DNA of 64,000 nucleotides from Cellulomonas soli (GTDB lineage: Bacteria > Actinomycetota > Actinomycetes > Actinomycetales > Cellulomonadaceae), in assembly GCF_013409305.1 (NCBI RefSeq), contig NZ_JACBZJ010000001.1:682001-746000 (forward strand), in the 5' to 3' direction. Made by a program: the position numbers and the translations under genes. Under the pieces are notes generated by a model, which was given only the letters and a program-made list of their open reading frames with translations, did no database searches and had not been told where the DNA came from. Within the stretch, counting starts at the first letter, position 1. Each line of letters opens with the position of its first letter. Positions 57,693 to 64,000 of the stretch are shown here, piece after piece.

Positions 57693-57741
57693 GGGCAGCA
57701 CCCGCAACCCCGACCCGGGGTCGGTCGCGGGTGCTGCCCGT
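57693..57741. terminator. hairpin terminator between the LLM gene and acpS
   Basis: Bases 57693-57706 pair perfectly with 57728-57741 (14-bp outer stem), and the interior folds further (CCGACCCGGGGTCGG). It ends one base before the acpS stop codon. It serves both convergent genes. Confidence 0.85.
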
Positions 57742-58095
57742 TCAGTCCCGTTCGGCGACCACGACCGCCGAGGCGATCCCGGCGTCGTGCGAGATCGACA
57801 GGTGGAACCGGCTCACGCCGAGGGAGTCCGCCACCGCCTGCACGGTGCCGGTCACCTCGACGACCGGCTGGGCGCCGACGACGCGGCGCACCGTCGCGTC
57901 CTGCCAGCTCATCCCGGCGGGCGCACCCAGCGCCTTGGCGATGGCCTCCTTGGCGGCGAACCGCGCCGCCAGCGAGGTGTCGGGCATGGCCCGCTCCTCG
58001 GGCGTGAACAGCCGGACCCGCAGGCCCGGTGCCCGCTGCAGGGTCGCCACGAACCGGGCGACGTCGACGACGTCGATCCCGACGCCGACGATCAC
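57742..58095 (-). CDS. acpS: holo-[acyl-carrier-protein] synthase
   Basis: This 117-residue enzyme moves the 4'-phosphopantetheine arm from CoA to acyl carrier proteins. The metal-binding Asp in [10 protein letters not shown], the Glu in [13 protein letters not shown] and the C-terminal [18 protein letters not shown] are diagnostic. GTG 58095 lies 52 bp after the glmS stop codon on the same strand, and no separate promoter is evident. The glmS-acpS pairing is common in actinobacteria as I recall it. Confidence 0.96.
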   Translation of the reverse strand: MIVGVGIDVVDVARFVATLQRAPGLRVRLFTPEERAMPDTSLAARFAAKEAIAKALGAPAGMSWQDATVRRVVGAQPVVEVTGTVQAVADSLGVSRFHLSISHDAGIASAVVVAERD

Positions 58096-58147
58096 CTGGG
58101 CGCCCGCGCGGGCATCGGCCCGGGCCTGCGGTGCCCGGCGGTCACGC

Positions 58148-60004
58148 TCACTCGACGGTGACGGACTTCGCCAGGTTGCGCGGCTGGTCCACGTCCAGGC
58201 CCTTGGCCGTCGCGAGCTCGCACGCGAAGATCTGCAGCGGGACGACGCTCAGCAGCGGTGCGAGCAGGGTCGGCGCCTGCGGCACCCAGAACACCTCGTC
58301 CGCGTACGGGCGCACGGCCTCGTCCCCGTCCTCGGCGATCACGAGGGTCCGGGCACCGCGGGCACGGATCTCCTGGATGTTCGAGATCACCTTCGAGTGC
58401 AGCGAGTGCCGTCCGCGCGGGGACGGCACGATGACGAACACCGGCTGGCCGGGCTCGATGAGCGCGATCGGCCCGTGCTTGAGCTCACCCGCCGCGAATC
58501 CTTCGGCGTGGATGTACGCGAGCTCCTTGAGCTTGAGCGCGCCCTCCATCGCGACCGGGAAGCCGACGTGACGGCCGAGGAACAGCACCGACTGCGTGTC
58601 GACCATCCACCGGGCGATCTCGCGCACGCGACCGGCCCGGTCGAGCACCTGCTGGATCTTGTCCGGCATCGCCCGCAGCTCGGCGAGGATCGCCCCGACC
58701 TCGTCGGCGTACATGTTGCCGCGCAGCTGGGCGAGGTACAGGCCGAGGAGGTAGGCGGCCGTGATCTGCGAGAGGAACGCCTTGGTGGAGGCCACCGCGA
58801 TCTCCGGGCCGGCGTGCGTGTAGAGGACCGCGTCGGCCTCGCGCGGGATGGTCGACCCGTGCGTGTTCACGATGGCGAGCACCTTCGCGCCCTGCTCACG
58901 GGCGTGCCGCACGGCCATGAGCGTGTCCATCGTCTCGCCGGACTGCGACACGGCGACGACGAGCGTGCGCTCATTGACGACCGGGTCGCGGTACCGGAAC
59001 TCGTGCGCGAGCTCGACCTCGACCGGGATCCGGCACCAGTGCTCGATCGCGTACTTGGCGACGTGGCCCGCGTAGGCGGCCGTGCCGCAGGCGATCACCA
59101 CGATCTTGTCGACCGCGCGCAGCACGGACTCCTCGATGTGGATCTCGTCGAGCACGAGCCGTCCGCCGACGTCCGTGCGGCCCAGCAGCGTGTCGGCGAC
59201 CGCATGCGGCTGGTCGTGGATCTCCTTGTCCATGAAGGAGCGGAATCCGCCCTTCTCGGCCGCCGCAGCGTCCCAGTCCACCGTGAACCGGCGCGCCTCG
59301 ACGGGTGCGCCGTCGAAGTCGGTGACGGTGACCGAGGACGGCGAGATCGTGACGACCTGGTCCTGACCGAGCTCGAGGGCCTCGCGGGTGTGCGCGATGA
59401 ACGCGGCGACGTCCGAGCCGAGGAAGTTCTCCCCCTCGCCCAGCCCGACGACCAGCGGCGAGTCGTGCCGTGCGCCGACGACGACGTCGGGCACGTCGGC
59501 GTGCACCGCCAGCAGGGTGAAGGTGCCCTCCAGCCGGCGCGCCACCTGGGTCAGCGCGACCGTCAGGTCACCGGTCTGCTCGTAGGCGCGCGAGACCAGG
59601 TGGGCGGCGACCTCGGTGTCGGTCTCCGAACGGAACTCGACTCCGTCGGCCAGCAGCTCGGCCTTGAGCGTCGCGAAGTTCTCGACGATGCCGTTGTGGA
59701 TCAGGGCAAGCTTGCCCGCGACGTGCGGGTGCGCGTTGACGTCGGTGGGACCACCGTGCGTCGCCCAGCGTGTGTGGCCGATCGCCGCAGTCCCGCTCGG
59801 CAGCGGCTCGTGCTCGAGCAGCTCGACGAGGTTGGCGAGCTTTCCGGCCTTCTTGGCCGTCACCAGCGCCCCGTCGGGCTCGACGACGGCGACCCCGGCC
59901 GAGTCGTAGCCGCGGTACTCGAGCCTGCGCAGACCCTCCAGCACCACGTCCAGGGGGCGCGCGCTGGGCACCTGGCTACCGACGTATCCGACGATCCCGC
60001 ACAT
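58148..60004 (-). CDS. glmS: glutamine-fructose-6-phosphate aminotransferase (isomerising)
   Basis: It makes glucosamine-6-phosphate, the entry to amino-sugar and peptidoglycan synthesis. The 618 residues comprise an Ntn glutaminase domain with the nucleophile Cys2 ([27 protein letters not shown]) and two SIS isomerase domains ([39 protein letters not shown] at the C-terminus). ATG 60004 lies 7 nt after TAGACT. No glmS ribozyme is seen, and the leaderless start leaves no room for one. GlmM is encoded 3.5 kb away. Confidence 0.97.
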   Translation of the reverse strand: MCGIVGYVGSQVPSARPLDVVLEGLRRLEYRGYDSAGVAVVEPDGALVTAKKAGKLANLVELLEHEPLPSGTAAIGHTRWATHGGPTDVNAHPHVAGKLALIHNGIVENFATLKAELLADGVEFRSETDTEVAAHLVSRAYEQTGDLTVALTQVARRLEGTFTLLAVHADVPDVVVGARHDSPLVVGLGEGENFLGSDVAAFIAHTREALELGQDQVVTISPSSVTVTDFDGAPVEARRFTVDWDAAAAEKGGFRSFMDKEIHDQPHAVADTLLGRTDVGGRLVLDEIHIEESVLRAVDKIVVIACGTAAYAGHVAKYAIEHWCRIPVEVELAHEFRYRDPVVNERTLVVAVSQSGETMDTLMAVRHAREQGAKVLAIVNTHGSTIPREADAVLYTHAGPEIAVASTKAFLSQITAAYLLGLYLAQLRGNMYADEVGAILAELRAMPDKIQQVLDRAGRVREIARWMVDTQSVLFLGRHVGFPVAMEGALKLKELAYIHAEGFAAGELKHGPIALIEPGQPVFVIVPSPRGRHSLHSKVISNIQEIRARGARTLVIAEDGDEAVRPYADEVFWVPQAPTLLAPLLSVVPLQIFACELATAKGLDVDQPRNLAKSVTVE

Positions 60005-60011
60005 GCCGGGG

Positions 60012-60017
60012 AGTCTA
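60012..60017 (-). promoter_or_regulatory. -10 hexamer TAGACT, leaderless start of glmS
   Basis: TAGACT on the minus strand lies 7 nt before ATG 60004. This rules against in-frame extensions toward 60085. Confidence 0.6.
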
Positions 60018-60066
60018 CCCAGGGCGCCCGACGACGGTGCCGCCCCCGGAACTGCTCCGCGTCCGG

Positions 60067-60072
60067 CACAAT
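60067..60072 (+). promoter_or_regulatory. -10 hexamer CACAAT, leaderless start of coaA
   Basis: CACAAT lies 6 nt before GTG 60079. CGGGGC between them is too short to work as a normal ribosome binding site. Confidence 0.55.
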
Positions 60073-60078
60073 CGGGGC

Positions 60079-61029
60079 GTGCCACCGTCGCTCACCCCGG
60101 CCACCCCGTACGTCGACCTGGACCGCGACGCATGGACGCGCCTGTCCGCCTCGACGCCGCTGCCGCTGACCAACGCGGACGTCGAGCGTCTCGCCGGCAT
60201 CGGCGACCCGATCGACCTCGCGGAGGTCGACGCGATCTACCGGCCGATCTCACGGCTCCTCGACCTGTACATCGAGGCCACCCGCGGGTTGCACGCGGCG
60301 TCGAGCACGTTCCTGCGCGAGGACGTCGGCGGCACCCCGTTCGTCATCGGAGTCGCGGGTTCGGTCGCGGTCGGCAAGTCGACCACCGCACGACTCCTGC
60401 GCGAGCTGCTGGCCCGCTGGCCCGCGACCCCACGCGTCGAGCTCGTCACCACGGACGGCTTCCTCTACCCGAACGCCGAGCTCGAGCGCCGCGGTCTGAT
60501 GGACCGCAAGGGGTTCCCGGAGTCGTACGACCGCCGCGAGCTGGTGCGCTTCGTCTCCAAGGTCAAGGCCGGGCGGCCCGAGGTGCGGGTGCCCGTGTAC
60601 GACCACCTGACCTACGACATCGTCCCCGGCGCGGAGCACGTCATCCGTCGGCCGGACGTGCTCATCATCGAGGGCCTCAACGTCCTCCAGCCGGCCCGCC
60701 CGACCTCGGACCGCACCTCCAACCTGGCGGTCAGCGACTTCTTCGACTTCTCGATCTACGTCGACGCGCGCACCTCCGACGTGCGCCAGTGGTACGTGGA
60801 CCGGTTCCTCAGCCTGCGCCGCACGGCCTTCTCCCGGCCGGAGTCGTACTTCCACCGGTACGCGGCACTCACCGACGACGAGGCCGTCGCGAAGGCGGAG
60901 AGCATCTGGGACTCGATCAACGCGCCCAACCTCGAGCAGAACATCCTCCCCACCCGCAGCCGGGCCACGCTCGTGCTCACGAAGGGGTTCGACCACTCCG
61001 TGGAGCGGGTGCGGTTGCGCAAGCTGTGA
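60079..61029 (+). CDS. coaA: pantothenate kinase, type I
   Basis: This 316-residue type I pantothenate kinase catalyses the first step of coenzyme A synthesis. It has the P-loop [54 protein letters not shown] and [10 protein letters not shown], all typical of bacterial CoaA. GTG 60079 is supported by the CACAAT hexamer 6 nt upstream. It is divergent from glmS and nearly touches the convergent lipoprotein gene (8-nt gap). Confidence 0.97.
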   Translation: MPPSLTPATPYVDLDRDAWTRLSASTPLPLTNADVERLAGIGDPIDLAEVDAIYRPISRLLDLYIEATRGLHAASSTFLREDVGGTPFVIGVAGSVAVGKSTTARLLRELLARWPATPRVELVTTDGFLYPNAELERRGLMDRKGFPESYDRRELVRFVSKVKAGRPEVRVPVYDHLTYDIVPGAEHVIRRPDVLIIEGLNVLQPARPTSDRTSNLAVSDFFDFSIYVDARTSDVRQWYVDRFLSLRRTAFSRPESYFHRYAALTDDEAVAKAESIWDSINAPNLEQNILPTRSRATLVLTKGFDHSVERVRLRKL

Positions 61030-61037
61030 GGCGGCCG

Positions 61038-61676
61038 TCAGCCGGTCGGTGAGGCCGCACGCTCCAACGCCGCCCGATAGGTGTCCGAGCCCGTCGCCTC
61101 GAGCACCTCGAGCGCCTCGCTGACCCCGGGCTGCGGCCGCCCGCACCGGTCGGTGGGCCACAGCGGGCGCACGGCCCGACCCATCGCGTCGACGAGCCAG
61201 AGCACGGGGACCAGCGGCTGCGGCCCGGTGCACGTCCCTGTCCGCGACGCCGAGGGCAGGGCCAGGGCGGAGACCAGCGCGTCGAGATCACCCTCGAGGC
61301 GTGTCGCGGTGATCGCACTCCACACGCCGTCGCTGTCGCGCAGCGTGCCGTCGAGCTCGCACGACAGCACGCTGACCGGCACGAACCCGCCCGGCACCTG
61401 GCCCGCGACCGGCGCGTCCGCGTGCGGCGAACGGGTGGCGACCACCTCCTGCGGGACGCCCAGGGCGGTCAGGACCTGCGGGGCCAGGCAGTCCGCCGCT
61501 GTCGCGACCTCGGCGACCGGGGTCTCGACACCCTGCGCCTGGGAGCTCGAGCACCCGCTGGTCACCGCGAGCACGAGCGTCGCCATCACGAGAGGGGTGC
61601 CGGCCCACGCCGACCGCGTCCTGCGACGTGACCTGGCGCCACCGGACCGGGACACGGGTGCACCCGACGTCGCCAT
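61038..61676 (-). CDS. putative lipoprotein
   Basis: This protein has 212 residues. An Arg-rich n-region, a hydrophobic core and the lipobox-like VTSGC (then SSSQAQG) mark a lipid-anchored secreted protein. The mature part has several Cys residues (DCLAPQV, LSCELDG, GTCTGPQ, DRCGRP) that may form disulfides. I recognise no family; similar unnamed lipoproteins occur in actinobacteria. ATG 61676 follows a GGGGGTGGG purine stretch. A longer start at 61805 is possible but adds a region that does not look like a signal peptide. Confidence 0.7.
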   Translation of the reverse strand: MATSGAPVSRSGGARSRRRTRSAWAGTPLVMATLVLAVTSGCSSSQAQGVETPVAEVATAADCLAPQVLTALGVPQEVVATRSPHADAPVAGQVPGGFVPVSVLSCELDGTLRDSDGVWSAITATRLEGDLDALVSALALPSASRTGTCTGPQPLVPVLWLVDAMGRAVRPLWPTDRCGRPQPGVSEALEVLEATGSDTYRAALERAASPTG

Positions 61677-61823
61677 CGCCCACCCCCGGTCCCACCCTCG
61701 GGTACGCCGCGGGCGGGGCCCGCGCGCACCTGTCGCTCGTCGACAGTCGTCACCGCACGACCAGCAGCCCCGGAGGGCTACCCGTGGAGCGGCAGGACCG
61801 ACCACGGCGTCGACCCACGACCG

Positions 61824-61845
61824 AGCGTAAGCACCCGATCGGGTG
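61824..61845 (-). promoter_or_regulatory. palindrome CACCCGATCGGGTG next to -10 TACGCT
   Basis: A perfect 14-bp palindrome (61832-61845) lies 2 bp upstream of the hexamer TACGCT (61824-61829, minus strand), inside the spacer of a possible lipoprotein promoter. It may be an operator. The core CCCGATCGGG also occurs at the centre of the whiB/groES terminator. Confidence 0.4.
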
Positions 61846-61869
61846 AGGCCCGCGGGTGAGACCAGATCG

Positions 61870-62571
61870 TTAGCGTGCCGGGGCGGATCGTGAGCGACCC
61901 GTGACCGGAGGGGTCGTCGAGGGGTCCGTCACCGGGCCCGAGACAGGCGTCGCGTCGCCGTCCGCCCGGGTCTCGATCACCGGGGTCATGGGCATCCACC
62001 GGCGCAGGAGCCAGTCGACGACGAGTCCGATGAGGATGCCGCCCACGACGCCCGCCGCGATGGCGATCAGCGGGTGGTCGTGCAGCCAGATGCCCGCGCC
62101 GATGCCGATCGCGGTGCTGTACGCGGCCCAGGTCACGGCGGCGAGACCGGTCAGGAGCATGAACCGTCGCCGGCGGAAACCCAGCGCGCCGGCCGTCATG
62201 TTGACGGCGACCCGGCCGATCGGGATGTACCGCGCCGCGATGATGAACGACGCGCCCCGCCGGGCGAGCGCCCGTTCGGCCCAGTCGATCGTGCGCTGCG
62301 CCGCAGGGCGCTGCAGGAACCGCACCCTGCGCACGTCGACCTTGCTGCCGATCTGGTACGCGATCTGGTCACCGGTGAACGCCCCGGCCGAAGCCACGAG
62401 CATGACGAGCCACAGGTTCGGCTCGCCCGACGACATGGCGAGCGCGGCGAAGGCGATGATGACGGACTCGCTCGGGATCGGCGGGAAGAACCCGTCGATG
62501 GTCGCGAACAGGTACACCACGAGGAACACCCATGGTGACCCTGCCAGGGCCAGCGCCCACGCCTCGATCAA
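61870..62571 (-). CDS. DedA-family membrane protein
   Basis: This 233-residue DedA/SNARE-associated family protein has EAWALALAGSPWVFLVVYLF, DGFFPPIPSES, GDQIAYQIGSKV and FIIAARYIPIGRVAVNMTAG, the last holding the conserved Arg/Pro re-entrant motif. Family members flip undecaprenyl phosphate or other phospholipids. About five membrane segments are seen, then a Pro/Thr-rich cytosolic tail. The start is TTG 62571, with AGGAG 10 nt upstream. A TACCGT at 62668-62673 could be its -10 element. Confidence 0.9.
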   Translation of the reverse strand: MIEAWALALAGSPWVFLVVYLFATIDGFFPPIPSESVIIAFAALAMSSGEPNLWLVMLVASAGAFTGDQIAYQIGSKVDVRRVRFLQRPAAQRTIDWAERALARRGASFIIAARYIPIGRVAVNMTAGALGFRRRRFMLLTGLAAVTWAAYSTAIGIGAGIWLHDHPLIAIAAGVVGGILIGLVVDWLLRRWMPMTPVIETRADGDATPVSGPVTDPSTTPPVTGRSRSAPAR

Positions 62572-62810
62572 CGTCCATCAGCTCCTGCGGTCGTCTCGTT
62601 CGTCGCACGCGGACAGGTGTGACGAGATGGCCGACCACGTTCGTCGGTGGTGCGCCCCCAGAGCACAACGGTAGGTCGCGCCCGCGCGTTCCGACATCGG
62701 GGATCCCCCCGAGTCCACCCCGGAGTCCCCGACGGCCGTCCGGGGGGACACCCCGACGACGGCTCACGCCGCGACGGGCCCGGGGCGGCATGGCGCCGGC
62801 CCGGTCGACG

Positions 62811-63476
62811 TCAGTCCAGCGGGAAGCCCAGGACCTGCGCGGCGGTCGTCGGACGCGGCTCGAGCAGCCAGCGCGCACCCTGCTCGTCGGACGCCGCCAA
62901 CGACCGCAGGAGCGCCCTGTCGACGTAGAGCGTGCCGCCGAGATGGTCCGTCTCGTGCTGCACGATGCGCGCCGCCCACCCGTGCACGTGCTCGTCGAGC
63001 ACCGTGCCGCGCTCGTCGAACCCGGTGAGCCGCACCTGCCGGGCGCGGGGCACGACCGCCTGGTAACCGATCACGCTGAGGCAGCCCTCGTAGAACCCGA
63101 CCCGCTCGTCCCCGACCTGGGTGTAGGAGGGGTTGACGAGCACCCGGAACGGCACTGCCTCACGCTCGCGCACCCGCGCAGCCTCGGCGTCGACAGTGCC
63201 CGGGTCCTCGACCACCGCGATCGCGAGCGGCAGCCCGATCTGGGGCGCCGCCAGGCCCACTCCGGGTGCCGCGCGCATCGTGCGGTGCATCACGGCGAGC
63301 AGGCGCGCGAGCTCCTCGTCCGCGAGCTGCCCGTCGAACGGTGCCGCGACGGCCCGGAGCGCCGGGTGCCCGACCTGCACGATCGGCGCGATCCCTCGCT
63401 CGTCGGCCGCATCGAGCAGCCGGAGCGCCAGGTCGCGCAGGGCGACGTCACGCTCCCGCGCACCTGCGGTGGTCAC
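62811..63476 (-). CDS. def: peptide deformylase
   Basis: This metalloenzyme removes the formyl group from nascent proteins. The 221 residues include an N-terminal helical extension of about 30 residues. The three motifs are [18 protein letters not shown] and [15 protein letters not shown], which provide Cys and two His metal ligands and the catalytic Glu. GTG 63476 overlaps the glmM stop codon by 4 nt, so it is coupled to glmM. About 240 bp without a gene separate it from the DedA gene. Confidence 0.95.
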   Translation of the reverse strand: MTTAGARERDVALRDLALRLLDAADERGIAPIVQVGHPALRAVAAPFDGQLADEELARLLAVMHRTMRAAPGVGLAAPQIGLPLAIAVVEDPGTVDAEAARVREREAVPFRVLVNPSYTQVGDERVGFYEGCLSVIGYQAVVPRARQVRLTGFDERGTVLDEHVHGWAARIVQHETDHLGGTLYVDRALLRSLAASDEQGARWLLEPRPTTAAQVLGFPLD

Positions 63477-64000
63477 AGCGCCAGCCGAGTCCGCACGACG
63501 TCCGCCAGCGTGTGCGCGACGCGGTCGGCGTCCGCCTGGGTGGCCGCCTCGACCATGACCCGCACGAGCGGCTCGGTGCCCGAGGGGCGCAGCAGGACCC
63601 GGCCCGTCTCCCCGAGACCGTCCTCGGCCTCACGCACCGCGTCGGCCAGCGACTCGTCCGTCCCGGCACGTCCCTTGTCGACGCCGGGCACGTTGACCAG
63701 CGTCTGCGGCAGGCGACGCACGATCCCGGCGAGCGCGTCGAGGGGACGACCGGTCGTGGCGACCCGTGCCGCGAGCTGCAGCGCGGTCAGCACGCCGTCA
63801 CCGGTCGTCGCGTGCTCGGCGAGGATGATGTGCCCGGACTGCTCGCCACCGAGACCGAAGCCACCGGCCCGCATCGCCTCGAGCACGTAGCGGTCACCGA
63901 CACCGGTCTCGACCGTGCGGATGCCCGCGTCCCGCATCGCCAGGCGCAGCCCGAGGTTGCTCATCACGGTGGTGACCAGGGTGTCGTGCGGCAGGACGCC
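63473..64000 (-). CDS. glmM: phosphoglucosamine mutase (5' part outside window)
   Basis: The gene enters from the right edge, so only the C-terminal 175 residues are present. [36 protein letters not shown] (sugar-binding loop) and [18 protein letters not shown] (phosphate-binding loop) identify GlmM. It converts glucosamine-6-phosphate to glucosamine-1-phosphate, the step after GlmS, for UDP-GlcNAc. It overlaps def by 4 nt. Confidence 0.95.
   Translation of the reverse strand, partial: GVLPHDTLVTTVMSNLGLRLAMRDAGIRTVETGVGDRYVLEAMRAGGFGLGGEQSGHIILAEHATTGDGVLTALQLAARVATTGRPLDALAGIVRRLPQTLVNVPGVDKGRAGTDESLADAVREAEDGLGETGRVLLRPSGTEPLVRVMVEAATQADADRVAHTLADVVRTRLAL

Noticed and set aside
60005..60078. 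A glmS ribozyme upstream of glmS
   Set aside because: The gap to the divergent coaA is 74 bp and the start looks leaderless, so no ribozyme fits.

Overview
The window is very GC-rich (roughly 70-75% by eye) with G/C-ending codons, many GTG starts and 1-4 base start/stop overlaps. It reads as chromosome of an actinobacterium. The gene order guaB3-guaB-bldM-like-whiB-groES, the DUF3817-guaA pair, the WhiB protein, a HrcA-type CIRCE element, a DtxR/IdeR-type iron box and a phosphoketolase fit Micrococcales, perhaps a Cellulomonas relative. That taxonomic guess is inference. I see no IS element, prophage, integrase, CRISPR array, rRNA or tRNA. The window holds 58 supportable protein genes, two of them cut by the window ends.

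Layout. 1-5.2 kb: an OmpA-domain lipoprotein (partial), the DNA helicase pcrA and two small membrane proteins. 5.2-9.7 kb: a response regulator and a PspC-domain sensor kinase, divergent from a second PspC protein and a small membrane protein, probably an envelope-stress module. 9.9-20.2 kb: a two-helix membrane protein with a structured leader, a GT4 glycosyltransferase, guaA with DUF3817, a GGDEF protein, a heterodimeric ABC exporter with one dead ATP site, and SURF1. 20.6-26.4 kb: xfp-pta-ackA, joining the phosphoketolase shunt to acetate production. 26.5-38.3 kb: a semialdehyde dehydrogenase, an iron-siderophore ABC importer behind an iron box, and a fructose PTS locus (fruR-fruK-IIA-IIBC) beside ptsH-ptsI. 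38.5-45 kb: guaB3, a DEDD exonuclease, guaB, a BldM-like regulator, a MerR regulator, whiB and groES. 45-48.6 kb: a methyltransferase, a YbdK-type ligase and a PadR module. 48.6-58.1 kb: a cell-wall and tRNA-modification block (tsaD, sulfurtransferase, rimI, tsaB, tsaE, alr, a kinase, nnr, acpS) with two oxidoreductase genes inserted on the other strand. 58.1-64 kb: glmS, coaA, a lipoprotein, a DedA protein, def and glmM (partial).

How the genes connect. GlmS and GlmM supply glucosamine phosphates and Alr supplies D-alanine for peptidoglycan. TsaB/D/E make t6A37 on tRNA. Def, PcrA, GroES, CoaA, AcpS and GuaA/GuaB are housekeeping. Fructose enters by the PTS as fructose-1-phosphate and is phosphorylated by FruK. 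Xfp, Pta and AckA turn ketose phosphates into acetyl phosphate, acetyl-CoA and acetate with ATP gain.

The strongest pattern not tied to one gene is that about 17 start codons sit 6-9 bases after a TANNNT-like -10 hexamer without a ribosome binding site. This implies widespread leaderless transcription and fixes several start codons. Other points worth a second look are the asymmetric ABC exporter, the BldM-like receiver without its acidic pocket, a solitary CIRCE-controlled groES, a helically phased GGATCC array, and a tandem-repeat operator in front of padR.
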